DNA of 64,000 nt, from assembly GCF_007655135.1 (NCBI RefSeq), contig NC_045129.1, positions 16,342,274 through 16,406,273 on the forward strand. Direction: 5' to 3'. How positions within the stretch are numbered: the first letter of the stretch is position 1; every line of letters starts with the position of its first letter. The notes below the pieces were generated by a model that saw nothing but the letters and a program-made list of their open reading frames with translations, had not been told where the DNA came from and made no database searches. The position numbers and the translations under genes are program-made. This document shows, piece after piece, positions 54,441 through 64,000 of this stretch. Source of the DNA: Punica granatum. Lineage: Eukaryota; Streptophyta; Magnoliopsida; Myrtales; Lythraceae.

Positions 54441-56159
54441 CTAGAGCCAATCTGGCATCTGTCTAATGCCAATAGATCTAGTGTGAGCCTCGTGCTTGCG
54501 CTGCACAAGAGGCTTCGTAAGTGGATCTGCGAGATTCTCATCTGTTGGTATTCTGCATATCTTCACATCTCCTCTGTCGATGATCTCGCGAATGAGATGG
54601 AAGCGCCTGAGTATATGTTTGGATCGCTGGTGAGACCTGGGTTCCTTAGCTTGCGCAATGGCTCCATTGTTGTCACAATAGAGATCCACTGGGTCTGCGA
54701 TGCTAGGAACCATAACAAGTTCTGTCACGAACTTCTTGATCCAAACGGCCTCTTTTGCAGCGTTAGAGGCAGCAATATACTCGGCCTCTGTGGTAGAATC
54801 GGCTACTGTCTCCTGTTTGGAACTCTTCCAACTCACAGCACCTCCATTCAAGTAGAACACATACCCTGACTGCGATCTACTGTCGTCCTTATCGGTCTGG
54901 AAGCTAGCATCGGTGTAACCTCTTACAACGAGCTCTTCTTCGCCTCCATATACCAAAAACATCTCCTTAGTCCTTCGTAAGTACTTAAGGATGTTCTTTA
55001 CTGCAATCCAGTGTCTTTCACCTGAATCTGATTGGTATCGACTCGTCATACTCAAAGCATACGAGACATCTGATCGAGTGCATAACATAACATACATGAT
55101 GGATCCAATAACTGACGCATATGGAATCCTATTCATGCGGTCCCTCTCCTCTCGAGTAGAAGGACTCTGAGCCTTCGAAAGGCTTATGCCATGTAACATA
55201 GGCAGCGACCCTTTCTTAGAATCATGCATGCTAAAACGCCGAAGCACTTTATATATGTATGCACTCTGACTTAGGCCAAGCAGTCTCCTGGATCTATCTC
55301 TATAGATCCTAATACCTAGCACGTAGGTAGCTTCGCCTAAGTCCTTCATAGAGAAACACCTTCCCAACCAAGTCTTTACAGACTGTAGGGAAGGAATGTC
55401 ATTCCCTATCAGAAGTATGTCATCTACATATAATACCAGGAAGATTACTATGCTCCCACTAACCTTCTTGTAAACACAGGGTTCATCTTCATTCTTGATG
55501 AAACCAAACTCTTTGATTGCATCATCAAAACGAAGATTCCAGCTCCTAGAAGCTTGCTTCAGCCCATAAATAGACCGTTGTAGCTTACAAACCTTTTCGG
55601 CACTATGTGGATCGACAAAACCCTCAGGTTGCGTCATATACACATCCTCGAGGAGATTCCCGTTCAGGAAAGCAGTTTTGACATCCATTTGCCAGATCTC
55701 ATAATCATAATAAGCTGCAATTGCAAGCAAGATCCTGATGGATTTAAGCATAGCCACCGGGGAAAAGGTTTCGTCATAGTCAACACCATAAACTTGTCTG
55801 AAACCTTTTGCCACAAGTCGGCCCTTAAAGGTAATCACATTACCGTCCATGTCAATCTTCTTCTTGAAGACCCACTTACACCCAATGGGTTTTGCCCCTT
55901 CAGGTGGATCAACCAAAGTCCATACTTGGTTAGTGTACATGGACTCCATCTCAGATCTCATGGCCACCAGCCATTTCTCAGAGTCAGGGCCTATTACGGC
56001 TTCTGCATAGGTTGTAGGCTCATCATCATCTATGAGCAATACGTCATTGTTTTGAGTCACGAGAAATCCATATCTCTCGGGCTCATGACGTATCCTACTA
56101 GACCTGCGAGACTCCTGTGTCACATGTGCAGAAGATTGTGCCACAACATCTTGTGGTAC
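54441..56159 (-). CDS. Copia polyprotein, second part: reverse transcriptase and RNase H
   Basis: It continues in the same frame from the TAA at 56,160-56,162. The reverse transcriptase begins with WTLVDPPEGAKPIGCKWVFK and FKGRLVAKGF, then DVKTAFLNG and the catalytic YVDDILLIG. RNase H has GYTDASF, STTEAEYIAA and LYCDNNGAI, followed by the HQRSKHI segment and LADPLTK, as in Copia elements. All key acidic residues appear present. A start at ATG 56,144 would give 567 residues, but as part of a polyprotein it would normally be made with the upstream half. The stop means the enzyme may not be made unless read through. Confidence 0.9.
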   Translation of the reverse strand, partial: VPQDVVAQSSAHVTQESRRSSRIRHEPERYGFLVTQNNDVLLIDDDEPTTYAEAVIGPDSEKWLVAMRSEMESMYTNQVWTLVDPPEGAKPIGCKWVFKKKIDMDGNVITFKGRLVAKGFRQVYGVDYDETFSPVAMLKSIRILLAIAAYYDYEIWQMDVKTAFLNGNLLEDVYMTQPEGFVDPHSAEKVCKLQRSIYGLKQASRSWNLRFDDAIKEFGFIKNEDEPCVYKKVSGSIVIFLVLYVDDILLIGNDIPSLQSVKTWLGRCFSMKDLGEATYVLGIRIYRDRSRRLLGLSQSAYIYKVLRRFSMHDSKKGSLPMLHGISLSKAQSPSTREERDRMNRIPYASVIGSIMYVMLCTRSDVSYALSMTSRYQSDSGERHWIAVKNILKYLRRTKEMFLVYGGEEELVVRGYTDASFQTDKDDSRSQSGYVFYLNGGAVSWKSSKQETVADSTTEAEYIAASNAAKEAVWIKKFVTELVMVPSIADPVDLYCDNNGAIAQAKEPRSHQRSKHILRRFHLIREIIDRGDVKICRIPTDENLADPLTKPLVQRKHEAHTRSIGIRQMPDWL

Positions 56160-58394
56160 TTACTCTGCAACCTCACCCGTCGATTGGTCAATGTCATTTT
56201 GTGGTAGAACTTCCTCAAGTTCTAATTTTCTCCCACTAGTTCCTTTGGAGAGAAACTCTTTCTCAAGGAATACCGCAGTTCGATCAACAAACACTTTGCC
56301 CTCGATGGGATTATAGAAATAGTATCCTCGAGTTTCCTTAGGATACCCCACAAAGTAACATTTGTCCGATTTAGGGCCAAGCTTATCCGAAGATAATCTC
56401 TTCACATAAGTTTCGCAACCCCATATCTTTAGAAAAGACATCTTGGGACGCTTCCCATACCACATCTCATATGGTGTCCTTTCAACTGATTTCGACGGAG
56501 CATTGTTTAATATGAGAGCAGCTGTCTGTAGAGCATATCCCCAGAAGGAGTCAGGTAAGTTTGCATGACTCATCAAAGATCGAACCATATCTAATAAAGT
56601 TCGATTCCTCCTTTCAGCTACACCATTCCACTGTGGTGTTCCAGGTGGAGTCAGTTGAGATAAAATCCCACACTGTTTAAGATAGTCAGCGAACTCATAG
56701 CTCAAATATTCACCTCCTCGATCTGATCGAAGAACTTTAATGCTCTTACCCAACTGATTCTCCACTTCATTCTTAAATTCTTTGAACTTTTCAAAGGATT
56801 CAGATTTGTGTTTCATCAAATACACATATCCAAATCTACTGAAATCATCAGTAAATGTAATGAAGTAGAGATACCCACCTCTAGCAAGCTTGTTCACTGG
56901 TCCACATACATCGGTATGTATGAGAGCCAGATGATCACTAGCTCGCTCACCTTTTCCGGTAAAAGGGGCCTTAGTCATTTTCCCCATTAAGCAAGGTTCG
57001 CATGTCTCGATCGATTCTAAATCAAACGAGTCCAGTAATCCATCCTTATGGAGTCTAGAGATGCGATTCTCGCTAATATGGCCTAAACGACAATGCCAGA
57101 GGTAAGTCGGGTTCGAATCATTAGATTTGAGCCGTTTGGTTTCCACATTATAAATAGGCGTATCTAGATCAAGAACATACAGACCATTACTTAAATGTGC
57201 ATTGCCATAATATACATCATTCATGTACATAGAACAACACTTGTTCTTGATAGTGAAACAAAATCCATTCTTGTCCAAACAAGAAACAGATATTATGTTT
57301 CTACTAATATCAGGTACATAATAACAGTCGTTAAGATCTAATACTAGCCCAGTAGGCAAAACTAGGTGATAAGTCCCTACAGTTAATGTAGCAACTCTTG
57401 CTCCATTTTCAACTCGTAGGTCCACTTCGCCCTTTGCCAACGATCTACTGTCCTTTAGGTCCTGCATATTTCCACAAATATGAGCACCACACCCGGTATC
57501 TAATACCCAAGATGTAGAAGTAGTAGATACATTGATCTCTATAACATGGATACCTGAAGTGGAAGTCTTACTTTTCTTCTTCTTCTTCAACTCCTCCAGG
57601 TATACCTTACAATTCCGCTTCCAATGTCCAGTGTTGCCACAATGGAAGCAGTAATCATTCTTCGCCACCTTGGCTTTAGGCTTCAACGCATCCAAGTCAT
57701 ACTTGGATGCACCTTTAGCCTTCTTGCCTTTACTCTTGCCCTTGCCCTTTCTTTTGGTCCCCTGGACCATTAGAACGGACATCCCCTTGCTGATATCATG
57801 CTCAGCTGTTCTCAACATGTTAAGCAGTTCAGGCAATGGTTTATTATAGTCATTCATATTATAGCTCATAATGAACTGACTATAACTGCTGGGCAGTGAT
57901 TGTAGGACTAAATCTGTGGCCAACTCTTGACCCAGAGGAAATCCTAGTCTTCCTAGAGTCTCGACGTACCCAATCATCTTGAGTACATGAGGACCTATCG
58001 GACTGCCCTCAGTCAACCTTGCTTGAAAAAGTGCCTTAGAAATCTCGAATCTCTCATGTCGGGCCTGCTCTTGATAGAGCTGCCTGAGATGCACGATCAT
58101 ATCGTACGCCTTCATGTTCTCGTGTTGCTTCTGAAGCTCCGAGTCCATGGTGACTAACATGAGACATCCGACGTTTACGGCATCATCATGATGCTTACTA
58201 TAAGCATCTTTCTCAGCTTGGGGGGCATCGTCAGGTGGTGGCGCAAGAAGAGGTTGCTCTAAGACATATAGCTTCTTTTCTTGGGTGAGAACAATTCTCA
58301 AGTTTCGATACCAACCAAGGAAATTATTCCCTGACAGTTTGTCCTTATCAAGGATAGATCGCAAACAGAAAGTACTAGAGGTGCTCCCTGCCAT
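56160..58394 (-). CDS. Copia polyprotein, first part: gag, protease, integrase
   Basis: Start chosen at MAGSTSS (58,394); an upstream ATG at 58,475 adds an unlikely hydrophobic leader. About 744 residues. Order: gag with NNFLGWYRNLRIVL and HERFEISKALFQARL; knuckle CFHCGNTGHWKRNC (about 253-266); protease WVLDTGCGAHICG; GAG-pre-integrase LWHCRLGHISENR; integrase catalytic core with HTDVCGPV, FTDDFSRFGYVYL and RSDRGGEY, and GTPQWNGVAERRNRTLL carrying the final Glu. The frame ends at TAA (56,160-56,162), after which it continues unbroken. All recognised catalytic residues are intact. Confidence 0.92.
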   Translation of the reverse strand: MAGSTSSTFCLRSILDKDKLSGNNFLGWYRNLRIVLTQEKKLYVLEQPLLAPPPDDAPQAEKDAYSKHHDDAVNVGCLMLVTMDSELQKQHENMKAYDMIVHLRQLYQEQARHERFEISKALFQARLTEGSPIGPHVLKMIGYVETLGRLGFPLGQELATDLVLQSLPSSYSQFIMSYNMNDYNKPLPELLNMLRTAEHDISKGMSVLMVQGTKRKGKGKSKGKKAKGASKYDLDALKPKAKVAKNDYCFHCGNTGHWKRNCKVYLEELKKKKKSKTSTSGIHVIEINVSTTSTSWVLDTGCGAHICGNMQDLKDSRSLAKGEVDLRVENGARVATLTVGTYHLVLPTGLVLDLNDCYYVPDISRNIISVSCLDKNGFCFTIKNKCCSMYMNDVYYGNAHLSNGLYVLDLDTPIYNVETKRLKSNDSNPTYLWHCRLGHISENRISRLHKDGLLDSFDLESIETCEPCLMGKMTKAPFTGKGERASDHLALIHTDVCGPVNKLARGGYLYFITFTDDFSRFGYVYLMKHKSESFEKFKEFKNEVENQLGKSIKVLRSDRGGEYLSYEFADYLKQCGILSQLTPPGTPQWNGVAERRNRTLLDMVRSLMSHANLPDSFWGYALQTAALILNNAPSKSVERTPYEMWYGKRPKMSFLKIWGCETYVKRLSSDKLGPKSDKCYFVGYPKETRGYYFYNPIEGKVFVDRTAVFLEKEFLSKGTSGRKLELEEVLPQNDIDQSTGEVAE

Positions 58395-59081
58395 GGTAAC
58401 TACCACAGAAATATGCAAAATAAGTATTATGACAATACAATATTTAATGAGGACTTTATTAAATATTGCTCCCACTATTTATATCAAATCAATGACCCTC
58501 AACATTGATTCAGAGAATATCATTCTCATAGTTGTTCAAGATCCATATCTCACCAAGCTCTGAGTCAGCGAGGGCTGATTTACCAAGAACTGGCTATTTA
58601 GGTAGGGAACTCACTTTCCCAATTGCATCACATGTAACTCTTGACTAGTTGGGTGAATAACTCCTTATTCAAATCTATCTTGTAGATCGATGCCCAACTA
58701 CATGCCTCTAAACTCCTAATCCTATTAGGCTTGCTCAGTTAAGTCCGACCCACTGGTAAACACAACGTCTTACTAGGATAGATGAGGGCATCCTGCGAGG
58801 GCTAGGACTACACACTCATCGATCTTGGTCTTGACGAGCATTACACGATGAAAGGCTATGGACTTAATATTTTGAGGGATTTTATTAACATTTAATCGAT
58901 CTCACCATACACTATTATGTAACCATTACATAATAGTCCACACGTATAGCTATTATACTAACACAACTAGGACATAGTCCAAGTCTAACAGTCATGCACC
59001 GAAAATATCAAACATAATCACACCAGTACCAAGCATAAAATCATATTTTATGCTATTATCTACTCAGATTCTAACTAGCTA

Positions 59082-59094
59082 GGCTCTGATACCA
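59082..59094 (-). promoter_or_regulatory. Copia primer-binding site
   Basis: The minus strand reads TGGTATCAGAGCC two bases inside the LTR at 59,097, a perfect tRNA-iMet complement. Confidence 0.93.
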
Positions 59095-59096
59095 AT

Positions 59097-60735
59097 TGCT
59101 AGTTCCACGGGGCTAACGGAAGCGAAAAAGAAACAGAAATTCAAAAATTTCCTACCCGTGAAACTAATTCCAAGACCTACTAGAAGAATAAGAGTAAATA
59201 AAAGCGTACCTGGAATATTTAAAATTGTCGACCGAGCGTCCCACGCGTGACGCCTCTACTGGAATCCACACCGACTTTGTCGACGAGTTTTCGAGATCGG
59301 CGGTGCTAGCGGCCAACACTCGAAAGAAACACCGATGCGACACCCGAAATTTTCAGACTAATGGACCTAATTTGAATTGAACAATTCAATTCAAATTATT
59401 TATATTAATATAAAGCATACACACATGTATATACGTATATGCTTATGCATGCATATATATATCACATATATATATCCACACACTGTCACATATATATTAA
59501 AAATCCTTTGAGCTATATATATCTATATATATAGAGCTTGGGGGGGAGCTTTTCAAGTCCCCTGACCGGTGTGGGATAAGGGAAATTGAGAATTCCAAAT
59601 TGCCATGTGTCCTCACATGGATCGTGCATCAATTGGGTCCATTTAATCTAATAAATCGAGTCTAATTAATCGACAAATTTAATCTCATTAAATATCCGAT
59701 TAATCAATCGCACCATAAATCATCTAATCTCTATTAGACGATTTTATTGTTTCAAAATATCCCGTCGATTTAGTCGTCGTGTGTGACCCTGTAGGTTCCC
59801 AATTACGTTGATAGTAATATCGAAATCTCTATTTCAATATTACAAATAATGAGCGGCATCTAGCAATGTATCACTGTTACTCAAGTAATCGGAAAGTCAA
59901 TTTCTCGACGAACCTCGTGACCTATATTACCATGTAATATAATCCATTGTCCTCTATATCTCTATTGAGCCCAAGGCATGGTCGATGACATCCTTGTATG
60001 GCTCAATATCTCTCTTTCTTGGTTTACCGGGTAAGTCTATCAGAACAAATGAGCTCGATATCGTTATATCGACTCATTTGGGTATGCATACACTTTTAGA
60101 CTTAACCACCAAGTGGCCGTGAGATATCGCTCCCGTTTCGTAGGAGGGACAAATTCTATCTTGATCACTCACATTCCTCTCCATACTCTGTGGTATACCC
60201 AATAACTGTCTTTATAACCAGCCTGTTACAGTGGCGTTTGACAGTATCAAAGTATATGACATTACATGTAGGAATCTATGGTGACCTCAAGTCAAAGGAC
60301 CATTACACTATAGTCACTTTAAGATATGCTAATGACAGTCACGTAACAACCCATGTAGCAATCTCATGGCGGATCAGTCCTATACACATTACTCTTAATG
60401 TATACATGTGGTGTGATTTGATATCTCCATATCCATGACCTATGAGATTTGGTCATCAATCAACACTTACACTAGTCTAACCGTATTATCGTTGTCCTAA
60501 GTAACGATAATACTTTGACTATGGACATTTAGGAATAATGTTCAGTAATTATAGGATCTCACAATCAAGTCACACTTGATGCCTATTGAACCTACTATTC
60601 CAAGGACATTATTGTGTAAAATCATATTTAGCGCAATCTACACAATAACAGATATGCCTCGTAATATAATGAAATACATGTCATATTACAAAACTGATGA
60701 TAGATTGCCTCTAGGGCATACACCAATTCCCAACA
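59097..60735 (-). repeat. Copia 5' LTR (right), 1,639 bp
   Basis: The same ends as the left LTR and nearly identical throughout. Differences include GATGCC/GACGCC, GTCTTCG/GTTTTCG, GGCGGGG/GGGGGGG and AATTAACG/AAGTAACG. On the minus strand it holds the promoter for the element (TATA-rich tract at 59,450-59,535). Confidence 0.95.
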
Positions 60736-60740
60736 CCAGG

Positions 60741-61716
60741 ATCACTAACACATCAGTAATACTGAATAATTCGATTGAGGAAGGGATGAAGTTAAACATT
60801 TATACGAAAAGAAATTTTATTACATTCATAGACCTCTTTCGTAACCGAAAATAAAATGATGAAATTGGATGTCTCCACAGCGATAAAGAAGGACCAAATA
60901 TATACTGTTACCTTTTCTTAGCCTATTAGTTTCCTCTATCCCATGTGGGACAACATTCTAATATCCTCCATGCATAGCATAGAGATCAAAGTAGTTTTTC
61001 ACAATGGGAAGTCATTTGCTTGTTAAGACCATTCGGGGATGTCCTTTTGTTATTTTTTATTTTCCAGGGTTAAGGTATCTAAGCAGGCTCCCATATGTAA
61101 GGCAAAGAGCTGTGTGCACAACCATGCGGGCATGCACAACGATCGATCGAAATTTCGCCCTAATACTAGGTGAAATTTTTAGAAAAGAAATTGTATGTTA
61201 GCTTTCCTTATAAAGCCTATCAATTTTCCATGTCCATCAAATATGCAACAACTCTCTAACAAAGAGAAATCTTGGCCTGCATCCTCCAACCATAGCTTGC
61301 TAGTTAGCATGTCTCATGGGGTAAAGCCATTAATGACCCCATCATCGTCATTTGGATTATTGCACTAAATAGTTATTGCTATAATCTAAGTCTGTCGCTT
61401 AATTCAATATAGTCTATTACTATTAGAGTTAGATAAGCAAGAGAGGGAAAGATCAAACATTCTCCTTTTATTGTAAGAGAGAATTGAGAGAATATAGAAA
61501 AATAAAATGAGGAGACACCAAGATCCTATTAGTAAAAATTAAATATGGAAGCTTTTAGTTTCGCAATGAGAATGAGTACCACTTCAAACTCATTGATTCA
61601 TCCCTCATGTGGACAATGAGCATGGATTGTCGATGATTGTTCATTCCCAGTCTCCACATGACCTCACTATGGACAAAAAAAATTAGGTTTCTTTTTTTGG
61701 CGCATATTAGGGCCAA
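60741..61716. other. intergenic between the Copia and MULE elements
   Basis: No supported gene. Short frames at 61,004-61,201 and 61,555-61,740 show no motif. Nothing else recognised. Confidence 0.5.
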
Positions 61717-61725
61717 TATTAGGAT

Positions 61726-63238
61726 GGAAAAATGACTCAATAAATCACAAATTTTACACTTTTTCTATGTTTTATCACAAACTAATTTTTAAAAAAAAAA
61801 AACACACACAAACTATTGATCTGTTATAAGTTTTACCATGCTATTACGATTTCCGTCAATTCTAATTGGACGTGTTGACTTGACATTGACGATGACACGT
61901 GGTGCACGGAAATTGTCTACGTAGTCAACCACACCTCTGAACTCATTATAAATATTTAAAAAAATGAAAAGTGGAAGGACGAGGAGAAGTCTTTGAACAC
62001 GCCACCATCGTCATCTTCTTCTCCCCACCATCTCATCCATTCAACTGCACGCCCCTCCACCTCCGACCTCCACTTCCGGCAAGTCTCTGCACATACCTTC
62101 TCTACAGCCTTCATTCACCTCTACCACCTCCATCACCACAATATCGACTCTCTCCTCCTCCATTTTCTCTTCTTCTCCTTTCCATCACCACCATCTTCCT
62201 CGACCTCCTTCCTTCTTCACCACATCACAACCACTCTATCACCACCATCACAGCCATCTTCATCTCCTCCCCCTTTTTCCATCTACATCACCATCATAAT
62301 TTTCCTTTTCGGCCCTCTTCAATTCACCCTTTGCTCACAGCCTCCTTCCATCACCACCCTTCCAAAACTTCCCCCTTTTTTTTCTTCTTCACCGCCTTCC
62401 TCTAGCCATTACCGCCAACATCCACCATCCTCCTCTTCATCGCCTTCCTCTTCTCGGAGCTCTCCGAGTTGTTGTTGTTGTGTTGTCACTGTCTCCCTAC
62501 CACTGCAAAGTCGTCGTTAGTCTTTCCTTCCACCACCATCCACTTCCATCACCATCATCTTCCTCTGCTTTACACCATCACAATCCTCACCTTCATTCCC
62601 ATATACCACCCCTTGAGCTCTGTTCTTGCTGCTCCTCCCGCCACTTTTATGTTGCTGCAGCTACCACCCAGCTCCTTCCTAAGCTGTTACTGCATCCTCC
62701 AAATTCTCTGTGTTGCTGCTCTCCCGAAGTTGCTGCCGCTGCTTCACTCCTTACCGTTGTGGTGCCCTTGGACAGCTCGCAACGAGCTTGTTTCAAGTTG
62801 TTTCCAAGGTTCATGTGGCTCCTGCCATCCCTTGCTTGCTACTGTGACGCTACTACAGTAGGGGTAGAGGCTTGGTACAAAGACTTGCAAAAAGTGGAGG
62901 ATCATCGGAGGTGGAGGGGCGTGCAGTTGATCGAAGGAGATGGAGGGGAGAAGAAAATGAGGATAGTGGTGAATAGACTTCTCCTCCTCCTTCCCCTTTT
63001 CCTTTTTTTCAAAAAATTTTATAATGATTTTTAATAATAAAATTTATGTGAGGCCTACATAGCCAATCTTCGTCACCATCAATGCCATGTCAGCACGTCC
63101 TATTAGAATTGACGGAGATCGTAACAGCATGATAAAACTTATAACATATTGATAATTTGCGTATTTTTTATAGAAAAATTAGTTTATAATAATGCGTAGA
63201 AAAAGTGTAAAGTTTGTGATTATTTATGTCATTTTCCT
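61726..63238. mobile_element. MULE-type non-autonomous element, 1,513 bp, long inverted repeats
   Basis: The ends GGAAAAATGAC and the inverse of AGGAAAATGAC begin inverted repeats of about 350 bp (61,726-62,075 and 62,893-63,238). The 9 bp target duplication TATTAGGAT is perfect (61,717-61,725 and 63,239-63,247), the size made by Mutator-like transposases. The interior is low-complexity CT-rich sequence (CATCACCACCAT-type) whose overlapping Ser/His/Pro-rich frames do not look like a real protein. No transposase. Similar end sequence occurs at 13,926. Confidence 0.9.
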
Positions 63239-63269
63239 TATTAGGATAGACCACCTAGTACAATGAATG

Positions 63270-63376
63270 AAAATCTAAATATCTAATAAGGGCACAAGTA
63301 GTCCCACATGAATATCGAACCTGAGAACTCTTAATCACCAAACGAGAGCGTGCGCCACCGCGCTACGACCCTCTTT
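63270..63376 (-). mobile_element. tRNA-derived SINE, copy 2
   Basis: On the minus strand from 63,376: AGAGGGTCG, an A box TAGCGCGGTGGCGCACG, about 35 bases later a B box GGTTCGATATTC, then ATGTGGGACTAC. It is homologous to 11,975-12,075. It lies just right of the MULE. Confidence 0.7.
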
Positions 63377-64000
63377 GATATACTAGGATTTCTTTTCTTC
63401 TATTTGGGTAGATATAATTAATACATATTCCTTGTTCTTTTCTTTCCTATTTCACATTTTCAAAAATTAACCTTATCCTTTTTAGTTGTTTTATTTTTTA
63501 TTCTTGATTTTGATGGCACGATGCTTACATGGACTCCAGCCATTAATGGTAAAAAACTTACAAAAAAAATGACATACTTTTATAGCATAAAGTAGTGGTG
63601 ACAAGTTGACTTATTTTTAATAAAAGGAGGGAGTTAAAAATATGTTTCGGACAAGCAAAATTTATCTTAAATTTTGTTGAAATTCCTGTTCTTTCGCCTA
63701 TAAGGGAGGTGTAGACCACATCTACTACACGCATGATGATGCTCAATGCTTTCCTGCAGTCATGATTTACCAAATTAAAGTAAAACTGAAAAGTTAAACA
63801 AGTTGCTTTAGGTTACAGCTCAACTGCAATTAAAAGTTCAAGCCCTGTCCTCTAATTCAGGAATCTCATCATCTTCATAATTTATTTAACCCCTTGACTT
63901 TAGTGCATTAATTACAAAGATTGGCCCCGATAATGTTCCAGTGCCTCCAGCACTACTTAAGTTGTGGTTCTATTCGAGCAATTTTGTTTAGAAGTGATAT
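63377..64000. other. AT-rich right edge, no gene seen
   Basis: Only one short minus-strand frame (63,558-63,773), without recognisable features. Nothing else identified. Confidence 0.5.

Larger units (their letters stand above)
52788..60735 (-). mobile_element. young Ty1/Copia element, 7.9 kb
   Basis: Two LTRs of exactly 1,639 bp enclose a minus-strand polyprotein. The 5 bp target duplication CCAGG is perfect (52,783-52,787 and 60,736-60,740). About ten differences separate the LTRs, so insertion is recent. The primer site is at 59,082-59,094 and a polypurine tract (AAGTGGGAGA, minus strand) at about 54,428-54,437. One in-frame stop is the only lesion I see in the polyprotein. The decayed element at 1-3,652 is the same family. 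Confidence 0.96.

Noticed and set aside
61971..63034. Overlapping Ser/His/Pro-rich frames inside the MULE-type element
   Set aside because: Several reading frames are open at once because the DNA is CT-rich and low in complexity. No domain or splice structure.

Overview
The window looks like a gene-poor stretch of a eudicot nuclear genome. The evidence is AT-rich DNA, GT-AG introns, two plant-specific gene families (an early nodulin-like protein and a CASP-like membrane protein), a chloroplast ycf2 fragment, and many plant-type transposons whose primer-binding sites match initiator tRNA-Met. I cannot name the species.

Layout. 1-3,652: decayed Ty1/Copia element, minus strand. 3,653-15,130: AT-rich DNA without a gene I can support, holding MITEs, a SINE, a MULE-type fragment and a tandem duplication. 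15,753-16,738: two-exon ENODL gene, minus strand. 17,840-18,560: decayed RNase H (RVT_3) fragment next to a ycf2 insertion. 18,937-30,936: the most unusual part, two head-to-tail copies (A and B, offset exactly 5,907 bp) of a retroelement encoding a Gag/coat-like zinc-knuckle plus aspartic-protease polyprotein, a small conserved ORF and a coiled-coil ORF. I see no reverse transcriptase, RNase H or integrase in either copy. Copy B has all three ORFs open; copy A is broken. 31,252-35,794: three-exon CASP-like gene, minus strand, with a 3.4 kb first intron. 36,417-37,535: decayed Copia gag with primer site. 38,455-40,255: eight ~155 bp tandem repeats between two inverted foldback elements. 40,531-47,254: probable CACTA transposon holding broken pieces of a HOP/STI1 co-chaperone gene and a U-box (PUB25/26-like) gene. 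47,272-47,933: hAT-type MITE. 48,193-52,400: Ty3/Gypsy element with an internal deletion. 52,788-60,735: young, nearly intact Ty1/Copia element with 1,639 bp LTRs and a CCAGG target duplication. 61,726-63,238: MULE-type element with ~350 bp inverted repeats and a 9 bp target duplication. 63,270-63,376: a tRNA-derived SINE.

Only the ENODL and CASP-like genes look like working host genes. Copy B and the young Copia element are the best candidates for recently active elements. The A/B tandem resembles an integrated circular or concatemeric pararetrovirus-like unit: the region between the copies holds a TATA box, a poly(A) signal and two tRNA-Met primer-site-like motifs, and it occurs only once.
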